Source: Aspidiotus rigidus (taxonomy: Eukaryota > Arthropoda > Insecta > Hemiptera > Diaspididae). From it: a stretch of 64,000 bases of DNA. The position numbers were made by a program, and so were the translations under genes. A model generated the notes under the pieces. The model ran no database searches, was not told the origin of the DNA, and was given only the letters and a program-made list of their open reading frames with translations. The stretch is taken from contig JAVHKY010000025.1 of NCBI GenBank assembly GCA_035079385.1, forward strand, positions 16,776,501 through 16,840,500, in the 5' to 3' direction. Positions 23,239 to 35,392 of the stretch are shown here, in pieces. How positions within the stretch are numbered: position 1 is the first letter of the stretch; each line of letters starts with the position of its first letter.

Positions 23239-24770
23239 TGACATTCCTTTGTGTCCTCCCCCACGTACGCTCTGGCGAAATTTTTGGACCGATGGTTTAA
23301 ATCGAGAGTGAAAAATTCGGTCTCCTTGGCTGATAGGCTTAAGGATAATATTCTTCCGCTGGGATCGACCCTGTATTCATTTGATGTGGTCGGCCTGTTC
23401 CCCAATATCCCCAGAGCAACCGCCATGCAACATATGGGAGACCTTTTGATTCAAACAAATATTCGCCAAGAAGAATTGGGTGAATTTTTCAATTTCCTCA
23501 ATATTTGTTGGTCTCCCAATTATTGCAAATTCGATAACAAGTTTTTTGAGTTTCCTGAAGAGGTTGGAATACCCATCAGTTCTCCTTTGGGTTCTCTCAT
23601 TTCGGAGGTCTTTATGTCTAAGTTCGAGCTCGATTTGTTCTCCTCTGGCAGTGCGTATTTAGATCAGATTTATTATTGGCACAGGTATGTCGACGATGTG
23701 TTGTGTACGTGGACTGGTCACCGAGAGCTCCTTTTGGAGTTTCTCCAGTATCTAAATAATCAATATCCTTCTATAAAATTTACTTTAGAAATCGGTGGCG
23801 CATCTATTAATTATTTGGATTTGACGATCTGTAATAGAGACGGTATCCAAGAATTCGCCATATACAGGAAAGATACTGCGACCGATATTACTGTCCACGG
23901 AAAATCTTTTTGCCCTGTAGCCCATAAATATGCTGGATTTAACAGCTTAATCCATCGACTGACTAGTATTCCTCTCAATCAGTCAGCCTTCCAAAAAGAG
24001 GTATCAACTATGAAGCACTTGGCCAGAGTGAATGAAGTGAACTTAGACATTGACCTTATGATCCAAAGGAAAGTTACTCGAAAATGCCTCGATTCCATCA
24101 CCTCCCTCCCCCGCAATACGGCCCTAAACAGTAGAGAGCGTTGGATAAGGCTTCCGTTCTTGGGGCAGTTTTCATCTCAATTGAGTCGTGTCCTACGCCC
24201 CTTCGGATTTCGGCCTATGTATTACAACCCCAATACCATAAAAAGTTTATTGGTTAGGTTAAAAGACCCCATCCAACTGGCCGAGAGGAGTGGTGTGTAT
24301 AAAGTTGAGTGTAAGGATTGTAACGGAATTTATATCGGCGAGACAGGCCGTCAGTTGAAAATTAGAATCGCTGAACATAGGAAGGCGTGGGAAAGGGAGA
24401 ATATAGGTGAATCGGCGTTTGCGGACCATCTAATCACTAGCGGCCATAGCATTAAAAAAGGGTCCGAGGTCCTCCTCTATAGAGAAAACGCGTATTCGAA
24501 GCGGAAAGCGTTAGAAAACATCGAAATAATCCGTCATTTAAATAACGACGACCTTAATGTGCTCAACAGGTACATACCTGATGAGGGTTGATTGAACTAG
24601 TTTACGAGTATGATTCACGTCGTGATGACTCGCTGGTTCAATCCTGATTTCCTCGTATGTTTCTAGTTTACAGCCGGAGTAGGTTCAGTCGCTTTCCAGT
24701 CCCCGTTGACAATGATTGTTTAATCGAAAGCGCTCCGACGTCGTTTAATTTCTGTGGCTAAAATTGTAAA
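23226..24770 (+). pseudogene. Penelope-like element, best-preserved RT and GIY-YIG frame
   Basis: A 446-codon frame at 23251-24591 carries AKFLDRWFKSR, DVVGLFPNIPRA, GIPISSPLGSLISEVFMSK, YVDDVLCTW, SIKFTLEIGG, HLARVNEVNLDIDLM and PFGFRPMYYN. The GIY-YIG domain follows: GVYKVECKDCNGIYIGETGR, then RIAEHRKAWE and ADHLITSGHS. Catalytic residues of both enzymes look intact. The N-terminal third is missing, because the element starts at the RPVV(S/T)F block where it joins the opposite-strand fragment. A single-base loss after YIPDEG (about 24590) shifts the last ~15 residues out of frame. A hammerhead-like remnant (AATGATTG, then TTTAATCGAAAGCGCTC) follows at 24710-24735. Confidence 0.92.
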
Positions 24771-26318
24771 TTACTCCGTTTGTATTACTCGCTTGAGTAT
24801 GACTTCGTCTAGTATTTCTGGCCATAAATTGAGAAACCGCATTGATTCTCCTTTTCATAGTTGAAATTCCATGATGACGTGACGTCCTGATATCCTACAT
24901 AAATCTCATGAAACAGCTTCCCTGCTCTCCTCAATTCGCTGTTGATGATCGCTTTTGTCGTTCAAGATTATATGTTGACCAACAGGTAGGATCATGCGAC
25001 CAACCTTAAATCGACTCATTTGCCAGTCGTACCAACACCGTGTTGGCTGATGACCCGAGAACTCATACAATCACAACCATTGCTGTAAAGAACCGGTCAA
25101 TATCTTCTACATTCGAGGTGTGTAGTCTTAAAACCCCCAGCCTGACACACGAGATTCATAGATAGCTCTTCTAATGTTAAAAAACGTCATACCAATCACA
25201 AATAGACACGTGAAAAATGGAAATGCACCATTTTTTCAAAGATAATGAATAGAAATTCCCGTCAAGTAGGGCTGTTAAAAAATCAATTGAAATTTGCAAG
25301 CGTTCGTATAAAAAATTATACAAATAGCAGAAGTGTAGTTTTCGATCACACCCGTTTGATTAGGAACGAATCGAAATGGCTCCGGGATAAAATTAAGCTA
25401 CTGTGGAGCAGTTCCACGGCCAAATGAAACACTATTAAAGATCGATAAAAATGTGAAAAACTGATTCGTATTGATGAAAAAAATTGCCAAATTTCACCAT
25501 CAGTCCTCTAATACGGACTAGCTAATTGTTAGCACAGGTTTGATATTTACTAGCTGGCTTCTAAACGAAACAATTCATATCCTGCGTATCCATCCACTCT
25601 TATTCTTTTCTCAAATTTTAACTATTTTTGAAAACGTACGTCCAAATGCTTCCGCTTGCTTTGCTCTCATAGGTTTCTCGTGACTCTGGCAAGGCTCACA
25701 ACCTGGCTCATTCCTTCTCGTCTTAAAATTAAAGCGGGTATAACTTCATAAATTCAACAATGATTTTATCCGATTTTCCGTAATGTTACCTTAAATTGAT
25801 TCGCCTTCGAAACAACTGTAACATTGAGACTGTATTAGGCTACCTTGGTAAAGAAAGAAAAAGATAAACGTAACCTTATTATCGTTTAACTGCCTGTGTG
25901 TTTACGTCGTTTATTGATCCTGAAGGATTTAACATTGTAACGTAAATACCATCAAAATCGATAGGTACACGTAATAGAACACGGATGAACTTGAAAGACG
26001 ATTTTTAAACGAAAGAAAAATTTTCATAAAACCACAAACAGGAACAATTACTGTCATTGGAGTGTGTAATGATATGGAAAAGAGATTATCAAGATAAGAG
26101 TTTCCTAGATAAAGTGCCTTATTCGTATAAACGTACAACAATGAAATTCATAAACAAACGAGGACGATTTACGACACCGCGTATTCTAATTACGAGCGCG
26201 AGTGATACATTTCCTGATTCAGAAGATTTTCAACACTGAAACTGTAAACTGAGGGTAAAAATACAGTGACGAAATTCAACGCGGAAATTATATACCTGTG
26301 TGATTTCCATATAATTTT

Positions 26319-26322
<4 letters not shown>
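24771..26322. other. No supported gene
   Basis: AT-rich intergenic sequence with only short frames. No recognisable repeat or RNA gene. Confidence 0.45.

Positions 26323-26390
<68 letters not shown>
26323..26390. repeat. (CT)n microsatellite, 34 units
   Basis: An uninterrupted run of CT dinucleotides, preceded by TTTTTCTC and followed by TTCGTCTAC. No coding content. Confidence 0.98.
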
Positions 26391-26395
<5 letters not shown>

Positions 26396-29120
26396 TACTT
26401 AAGAAAGGTTAATAATAATGACGTTGTTGAATCATTCACGAACACGACGATAATATAATCGCGAAAGTTGAGTCAGTGGTCGTCATTCTTTCAGTTATGC
26501 AGTCACTGACATCACACATATATTTTGTCAAGATCAAGGTCGAATTCGTCAAATAAATAAACTATAAAATACCGTTTACTGGAGACTTCGAGAAATACGA
26601 GCACAACAATAACGTGATTATTCTCTCTCTTACGTTAAATTTTCATTATTATTTTATTATTGCCAAAGAAAATCGCACACTTTCTAGCTGATCTGTTTCG
26701 GTGTGCGAGCGCGTGAAAAACTAAAAATAGCGTCCTCGATCGATTTCCCATCCACGATTTGTTGGTAAATTTTCATAAAATTAGGCTACATATTATGAGA
26801 GAACGAAAAAAGCAGAAGGGGTCATAACGAACATCGCGACCATTCGATAAAATTGGAATCGCCGCTGAAGTCGAAGTTTATACGAATAAGTAATCTAAAA
26901 TACACTGCGAATAGGTAGCTGTAAAATTTGGCACCTCACCCAACTCAAACTTCCGATCGAATCGTTTATTTCTATATTGTCTACATTTACATACATTAAC
27001 CTGAATATCATCATATTCTTACAGACGTTAAATCGATGTACAAAATACATAAATCCAACCTATAAACACTCGCTCGAGCAATACGCCACGTACGACTTGG
27101 TACATCACTTTTGTATTTCGGTTTCCTTCAACTTGAAATACGACGCATTGTACGTAGGAAAATTGAGAGAAAAAAAGGAGGGGTAGTCTGGGTGGTTTAA
27201 GAAGAGTGAGGGAGGAAGTGAGGATTATCAAAACACCATTTTAATTAGCAAGCCAACAATTGGGAGGATCATTCTCTTTGAATTTTTGGTACGTTTTCAA
27301 ATTCTTTGTAGTCGTTCTTAAGCTGTTTTCAAGAGCAAAATTCCACTGTCATTGACTGTATCGAAAGCAAGCAGAGTTGGTTGACAATGAAGTTTTGAAG
27401 TACGATTCTCAGTAAAAATTCAGATGGCCCCAAGTTTCCTAAATCCTAGTCCCTAATTCCAACATTTGAAAATTCACACCATCCCCACAAGTTGTCGCCC
27501 CACCCCCTCGGAAGGAACCTTAGACATGATTCTGAAAATCAGCAAGTTCGACGAGTTCTAAATCCCAGCGTGCACGCCACCTCCGCGAGTTGACCCCATA
27601 ATAATCCTGCAAACTTTATCGCTTGTCTTCCTTTATAATAAACTATGACGTCATAAGCCGTGAACCCGAGGTTCCCTTACAACTGTGACGTCATCAGCTT
27701 TTCATCTGAATGGCTCAGAGGACCAAATTTCTCGAAGTGTCACATCTGTAATAGAGGATGGAGGACAGGTACCCTCTGTCAGTGAAACATGGAATGAAAG
27801 GCCAAAAGAAAAGCAGTGGACTCTTTCTCTGTTCTCCTCGGTCAAGACATACTCTGTGCCCAACTTCTGAAGTACCCGACAATGATTGGGGACAGCGTTT
27901 TAAATACGCGCGAGGATCCACAGTGACTTCGGTGACGAGACCTCGTCGCATACATTCGAGGAGGAATGGTCTTAAACCAGCGAACACCATCTCCACTGTA
28001 TGGAAAAGACAGTCCAGGGTCTGCAAAGGATTGAGATCCAAACGTTAGGCTGAAGTAAGGTAGCCGGGTAACTGACGAACTGAGGCTGGGAGAGGAGAAA
28101 GGCAGTCTGAGAAAGAGCACAAGTCGCTTTCTAGTTTCTGCGCCTTTCAAGCTGAAGTCCGGCTGATCAGCAAACGCACACACACCGACTGGGACCTACG
28201 AATGAGACTATAGCAAGTCAACAGGCTAATTAATCATCGAAAATCGCAGGTAGGGCATCTTGGTAGACCTCGCCATATATATATAAACCAGCACTACACA
28301 CTCTTCAGTCTTCCAGTCTACCATCCTAAGGAAGAAGATGTAAATACATAACCTTGGGTTCCATTGTATCATATTTATGACATTCGTCATTGAGACTGCC
28401 CACTTACACTCACTGGTGGGGGAATAGGAAATGAATTAGTTTCAAAAAGTGAGTTTCCCCACCTCCCCAAAAAAGGAAGGTTAGTTCGCTTTGCGTACGG
28501 TGGGATGTCAGAAATTTTTATTAAAGACCCATCCATAAAGCAGATTTCAAGTCGGAATTGCTGCTAGTTAGCAAGCAAAGGACACGAGTTCAATTTATCT
28601 CAAGTCGAAGGTACAACGCATAAGGGCGACAAAACTAAGGGGGCGCTTTGTCCCGAGCCATGTAAAAGAAACGACCTGAGCTTTTCGTCTATGTGCAGAG
28701 AGGTGGGACCCCTAGGTCGCTATTTTTTGATTATTGTGTTTTTGAAATGCCAAATCCAAATATATTCCACGAGAAAAACTTAATGTGCGCCATTTATGGG
28801 GAGACTACGTCTGGGTCAACCTGCCCATACTTCAAGCGTGTGACTTTTTATAATTTGCACCTCTCTAGAGATGGTCGAAAAGTTGCCCAGTTCATCATAC
28901 GTAAGATTGCTAAGAGGAACAAAGTAATCGTCGGCAAAGACAAGAGTCGCAGACGGTTTTCCTTACCCCCGAACGCTTCTCAAATCTTAGAAGAGACCTG
29001 CTTCAAAGAATCCAGAATGACTGAAAATAATGAATCTAAACAAGGGGATGCATCGAATAAATGAACGCCAAAGGTACCTTATTTAATCTGTAACTACCCC
29101 ACACCCTTCAGTTCCACGAG
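26391..29120. other. No supported gene; unclassified repeat-like sequence
   Basis: An open frame of 123 codons at 28693-29064 (+) and overlapping frames at 27715-28183 on both strands are GC-richer than the rest and may be transposon-derived, but I recognise no domain in them. TGACGTCA palindromes occur at 27646 and 27686. Confidence 0.35.
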
Positions 29121-29540
29121 TCATCCTATCAAAAAATGTCTCACTTCGATTGTTAGACTAGGTTCATTGAGGAATATAGGGACGCCCATACTAACCAAGT
29201 CATGTAAATCAGGAGAAGGACTTTGAAAAATTTTGATCATTGAGGAGAAGAGAAAGGACACTCGAAACATTCTGACCGCTGACCTATAAAGAAAACAGGA
29301 AGAGAACTTGGAAAATTTCGATCTCCGAGATAGAAAAGAAGAAAGGGAAGATACTCGATTAAATTCCAACCACCGAGCTGTGAATACCAGGAGGACTTGA
29401 AAAAACCTGAGGTAAGGAGAAGGCTAAGAAAGTTCCCTCCATTGGGTTCAATGCAACAAAAAGAAGCCTCAGAAAGATCTCAACCAGAAAATCGATCCTA
29501 ATCGAGAAGAGTCCCCATGAAACAGGTTCCCAACTCGCTT
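29121..29540. repeat. Degenerate family-A repeat copy
   Basis: Several monomers of the type 'GGACTTTGAAAAATTTTGATC', 'GAACTTGGAAAATTTCGATC' and 'AGGACTTGAAAAAACC' are arrayed over this stretch. The piece ends CCCCATGAAACAGGTTCCC (29513-29531), nearly the CCCCATAAAACAGGTTCCC terminus of the full copies at 52 and 59 kb. Confidence 0.5.
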
Positions 29541-32461
29541 CAGTCAACGTATTTCAAAAAAGAGACCCGGCGAATAGTAAATGAGGTAGGCTGCGAGTTT
29601 TAGGAAATCGAAATTTTTGTACCATAGGTGAAAGTGCGAGAGTACAAAAACTCTCAAGCATGGATATTAGCCTCCTTGTGCAGTCGTGCTCAGAGCTTCC
29701 TACACTTTCGGTCACCTCTTGCAATATCGTTCAGACGGACAGTTGGGAACAGCATCAAGATTTATCGTTCCCCAATAAGATAACCATCAACCAAGTAAAT
29801 AAAAATATCGACCTCGTGCTAACACAGAGATCCTGGCTCAAGCTCTGGCAATAACTGTTCGTATTTTAGCTCTAATTCTATGAAGGTTCGATTTTCAATT
29901 TCGAGAAACTAAAGACAGAGTCACTTCTTCGACTCAACAATAAACAACTTCCATACGAGAATTCATAAATATCTGAATGTGAAGATAGGATCAAAATAAA
30001 CAGTCTGAAAAAACAAAATCACGCTTCCACGTCAGGAATTTATTCAAATGAGAAAAGAGAAAAAGTTTGAGAGATTAGCCCATCAATGAATACTGTGATA
30101 ACGAATAACAGGAACATTATACATTTTACTATACTGGATCACTTTCGTATTCATTGTTGGTTACTTATGTGTTTCTGTCTATTTTCATTCAAAACGGAAC
30201 GAGGTCACTAAGTTAAAAGCGTTTCTTCAAATATAAAAAAATTTTCCTGATTTAAAACGAAGGAACCTTTCCTAAATTACGATGAAGTAAAAAAGACATT
30301 ATAGGCTATATAAATCGAAGGCTGAATTTTAGTTTTGAATAAACGACACGTGAAACAAGAGAGAGTTGATAAAAAAAAAAGTATTGGGTATAACAAGAGA
30401 GCACTCGTACACGTCATGGATAATTATGATTGTCGGTGACATACATGTTCCTATCAGCGGTCTGTATGCTAAACAAATTACATGAAATCACGAAGTGCAA
30501 CATCGTTCGTGTTGAAGGCGGGTTCGATTATCACGTCGAAATCGACTATCTGTGCTCCTCTTAATCGCACGATCTCTCGATCGGTACTTGACTTATCGAT
30601 GTTAAAGCTACCGTAGAATAAAAATTTGCGTTAAAGTACCATTTTTTTCTCCATCTAGACCGCTTGTAAAATCTTCTTGTCTCTCGATAGTCTACATGTT
30701 TTTCTCAACTATTCGGAACCGTTGCGTCGTTCATTCAACTTACTGCACATGCTCAAATGTTATTTACTGCACTGGAGGCTGAAAAAGATAGACACTAACA
30801 TCTCGATTTTTCTTATTTGATGACGATACTTCTCTCAGTCGCGAGGAAAAATCCAAGCGACTGAATGTTGGTAATAATTCTGATGACTGATAAGCAGAAA
30901 TTTTCGGTTCCCATCTATCGTATTACTGAATCGTACACAAGAACGTCGTGTCGTCGACTATTTCATGAGTCGTTCACCTAGTTTAATTCTATAAAATATT
31001 CATACAACACTTGTCATAGTCAAAACTATCTATACGATCATCATACCGACAGGACATTTTCCTGATAACACTAGCTCTCTAGGTTACACTCACAGTACCT
31101 AGGGCCCTACTACATTCATTATTGAATCGCAGTTAGCTACAAATGTTTTTATGGCACACGGGGCGTAATCATGCACTTTTCATCGAAAAATTGAAAGAGA
31201 GGATCTCTGCAATCGAATATACGATATCCAAAGTTTCTAAAATGGTACGAGCAACTGAACTTACCTCTATCGCTGTTGTTCGAGTCACACATACCGATGA
31301 TATTTTAGACTTCGACGATGATATTGTCACACATTACGAACACGATTGTACATCATGGAGCAGAGAATCTTAAAATACATGCAATCCATCGCTCTCAAGG
31401 TTGAAAAATTAGGTCAACGTATTACTAACACAGTTCAAAAAATGATACACGTAAAATAACCTTATTAAAATATATAATGGGCACAAATTATAGTCGCTAA
31501 ATGTACGTAAAAACGTAAGTAGCATTTACCAAACGCGGAAGAATTTAGTAAGCAAAAATTTTAAGCCGAAATCGATCAAATTCGTATCAAAACAAAGTGG
31601 TTGATGTCGATGTACATAAACCACAGGTGAGTTTATTGACACATAAACGGGCATTAACCGTGAAACAGCCATTTTGAAATTTTTTCTTCTCATAAACATC
31701 GAAAAGATCGAAAAGCGGTGAAGTCGAATCGGAGTTGATTAACGAACCGAATCCGAATCTGATTCGAACTGATCATTATTTTTATTATTATAAGTCACGC
31801 GGCGGTAAATTCGACTAGCAAGCAAGACCGCTGACCGCATTCTGCAAAATGTTTGATTTTAATTCTGTAATGGTCTGTTTTTCAATCTTATTCAATTTCT
31901 GTATTGTCTATTAATAAATCAAGATGTAGTAATTATTGCATCTGAATAACAGCTCATCGGCTATAATAAAATATTGCATGTTACGTATTCAATTGAGTTT
32001 TACGTGTACCCTCAGATAATAATTCGAATTAAAATTTGATTTCATTTATTAACTTATTTTATGATTATCCTGGACCAACACTATAATATTGATGCATAAT
32101 AGGAATGAAAAATTAAAAATAAGTACAAGCCCACAATCTTTGACGATGTATTTTGAATTTTCATTCCAACGTTCTGTTGATACTGAACCCAAATTAGATT
32201 TGAATGAATAAGTCGACTTCGAAGAACGATAGTTATGTCACTTGTTTGAGAACTGGAACAGCAAAACTAGGCCTATACCCACACCTATGTCTACCCAAAA
32301 TTTGGATAGCATTATAAGATTTGTACATTTTCTGGGTGACAAGCTCTACTTTTTTACATAAAATTTCCAGAGGTATACCGTATTTAATTAAAAATTAAGT
32401 TCCATCAGAACCATCAAGATCTGAAATCTCTATATAGGATGAAGATCAAAATGTTTGATTT
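29541..32461. other. No supported gene
   Basis: AT-rich intergenic sequence with short frames only. No repeat boundaries or RNA genes found. Confidence 0.45.
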
Positions 32462-32595
32462 CGATACCCTAGCACGAATACCTCGTAAGCGGCCATTGTC
32501 ATTTTTGGATTGCGGTGTATTTGAAACGTGTAGGTAAAATAGCAGTTATGTTGATTTTTTTTTGTTGCTTACGAGGTATTCGTTCTACGGTATCG
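32462..32595. mobile_element. Small MITE with 29-bp terminal inverted repeats
   Basis: The left end is CGATACCCTAGCACGAATAC followed by CTCGTAAGC. The right end (32567-32595) is GCTTACGAG followed by GTATTCGTTCTACGGTATCG. The right end is the reverse complement of the left with two mismatches. The 134-bp unit codes for nothing. The target-site duplication is not clear, so the superfamily is unassigned. Confidence 0.75.
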
Positions 32596-33638
32596 CTATG
32601 GAAGAAAAAAAAAAAAAGAAAAGACTCTTAACTCGATCAAAATAATGGAATATTCAAGCTGTACATTTGACAATAAGAATGAATAAGTATTCAACCGCTT
32701 CTAATCCTAAAATCATCTCGCTCAAATACTTATCAGATAGACTAATGTCGATGAGTTACAAACACAAAGTTTAGGAAAAATACAGCTGACTTCGTATTCC
32801 ATTCGGCTCAATGGAGTGCGCGTCGAATTAGTTCAGCTTTTACGAACTTGATGTGCAAAAATTGACTTCCGACGATATCAAAATTTGAAACTTCGACTAT
32901 TTAGGTCTATGTAATATGCACAGATGGTAATAATTATGAACTGACGGGCCCGACAAACGTGACTGAAATCAGAAGGGCTAGGTACCTATTGTAAATATAT
33001 TTCGTATTCGTACCTATTCGGATACTTACTTATAATAACCTAGAAATCATTCTGATTCGATCTCCTCTCCAGCAGCTGTTTTGTAATCGTTGTAACTTTA
33101 TCTCAATACTAGCTTCCCATCAGTTTTGTGGGTAATGTGTATCTGAGTGAAGTGAGCTATCCTCAGGCTCAGGTTGGAATTTATTGGGACTTAATTATAT
33201 GAACGGTGTATGAACGAGTGAACGATACGGCGATACCGGCTATATGGCCGCTGGCCTGAATGAACGTGTTTGCAAAACGAGGGTCCTTTAACTTTCAGTT
33301 CACCAAATCAAACGCCTTATTCTCCTAATCGTGGTTCGATATCTTCCAGACGGTCATCAGAAGTATTGCTGACTGCTGATTGCTGAGTACTGTATTGCTA
33401 ATATTATCGATAACGTTTGTTTTGATTCTGTGCTACAAATTTTTTTTTAGATAACAATTTTTTTTACACGGTTCAGGTTGATTCTAGCACCTGCACCCCG
33501 GAGAGAGACTCGAAAACGATTCCTCATTCTCGTTTAATTGTAATTGTAAAAAATAATGTATATTTCTACTATAAGTTTGTCTTTATAAACGCATTCGTCT
33601 ATTTGTTGAGTTTCGTAAGCTTTTAGAATCCTAGAGCT

Positions 33639-34517
33639 ATGGTAAGTAAATTATATTGTTGCATGTTATATTCTTCTTGACGCTCTTGAAACGAATGTTC
33701 TCTGTTACTCAAAATCTTTGTGTCATTATGATTTTAGGATGTTTACTTGATGATTCAGCGTAAAAAATTAACAATTTTTACCGACGCTAAAGATAACACG
33801 AATATTTATGAAGTCAAAAAAATTATTGAAGGTTTGTTGAAAGTAGTCTTTTTCGTCTGTAGAATTATAACTGAAGTTTCCCACGTGACGGTCTTCAACT
33901 TTGCATTCTAGGTATAATTAAAGTTCCTCCTGGTGATCAAATGCTCTTTAATAAAGAGCAGCAAGTCATGGATGACGATAAAACGCTCAACGAATACGGA
34001 TATACCGCAGCACAGTCGAGGGCTCAAACACCTGGTCTCATCGGACTGTCACTCAGGTAGATTATTTCTCAATGAAAATGAGATTCTTTCTTCCTTTGTT
34101 GTTCGAAATGTTCCGATTATCTAGTTACAAATTTGGATTATTCGAGATAATTTCACTTTCTAATACCGAAGTACGTGAACATTGTTCTCTTTTCAATCAG
34201 AACTGCTCTCGTAAGAAAGTGGCTGAATAATTCCTATTTCGTGAATCAATTGAAATGGTTGCTTCGTATTCATTTCTCTGTTACTCCAATGGTGTTATCA
34301 TTTCCCTGAATCTATAATTCTTTTCTTTGCTCTCGTTGTTTGTGCACTTCAGAAAAATAGTGAGCTCGATCTTTTCTAGTGATTAATTTTTTGTCCTTAA
34401 TTTTACAGAGAAGCTAACGGTGAATTCGAAGCCCTGGATCTCGAACCTTATTCAACACCACCTGACTTGCCATATGTCATGAAAAATAATTCGGATTGTC
34501 AAGACGGAGGAAATTAA
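33639..34517 (+). CDS. EloB: Elongin B, four exons
   Basis: Exons 33639-33641 (just the ATG), 33738-33831, 33912-34056 and 34409-34517 join through clean GT-AG introns of 96, 80 and 352 bases to 116 residues; human Elongin B has 118. The start [20 protein letters not shown] is unmistakable for the family's ubiquitin-like fold. The middle ([28 protein letters not shown]) and the C-terminus ([20 protein letters not shown]) match as well. Elongin B pairs with Elongin C as adaptor for the SIII/Elongin elongation factor and for Cullin-2/5 ubiquitin ligases (VHL and SOCS-box proteins), acting in nucleus and cytoplasm. An AATAAA at 34574-34579 is a suitable polyadenylation signal. The gene converges on NDC1. 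It looks fully functional. Confidence 0.97.
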
Positions 34518-34573
34518 AGTTTTTAAATTCTAAACTGGTAATTTATTTCGAGTTGTTTAATTTTAATTGTGTA

Positions 34574-34579
34574 AATAAA
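34574..34579 (+). promoter_or_regulatory. Polyadenylation signal of Elongin B
   Basis: AATAAA, 57 bases after the stop codon of the Elongin B gene, in a T-rich context. This is the first such hexamer downstream and the likely cleavage signal. Confidence 0.6.
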
Positions 34580-35392
34580 ATCTTGTTCGTCGCCCAATCA
34601 TGCAATGTATTCCTATTATGTATTTTGAGAATACAGATAATCAGTTTTTATAATGAAGAATTCTTTATGACAAAAGTCAAAGTCAAAAATGTTTCGCGTT
34701 CTTTTGAAAATGAATTCTTGTTTCCCATTTATACGTTTTGGAATTTTGAAGAGGTTAGTCTGAATTCTGTGAGGCCAGTTTTGAAAATACTTCGAAACAC
34801 CTGGAAAAGTCGGAGAAAATAACTCACGTAAATGAATATCAAAATTGTACTCTATGAGTTTTTAAAAGCGTCTTGTAGTCAGGAAATTGAATCCTCTTTT
34901 CTTTTCACGTCTTTCCTGAATCGCGTTTATGAGATTTTCATCCTCGTCACTCAAAAAAATACAATGAATTTTTTGTACTCTGTCATGTCATTTATGGAAT
35001 ATATATTTATCTTGAAATTAGTATCATGAAATTTTGTTCTGAGGGGAAGACATAAATTCTCATTACATGAGCTGATACCTATAATCTATTTTGGTCATTT
35101 TTAATTGTTGGAAATCTCAACACTTTTCACAAAGCTAGAGTTCAGAAAAGATATTCAAGAATATGATATAAATTGACGGATAAGTAGCAAAAAGAATTAA
35201 GGTATCTTCGCGAGAAATGACGACGAATTCTTCTCTTTGTGAGCCTGGCATCATGAAAAAAGCATTGTGCAACGGAGCAATGTTTCTTGAAATAAATTCC
35301 TTCGATACAACAATGATTTAATTACAAAAGCACTAAAAAAATTGAAAACATGACTTTATAAACTATGCTTCTCAAGCTAACAAGAGTTCAAG

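Noticed and set aside
28693..29064. 123-codon open frame beginning MQRGGTPRSLFFDYCVFEMP
   Set aside because: No family resemblance, no splice context and surrounding repeat sequence. Probably chance or old transposon sequence.
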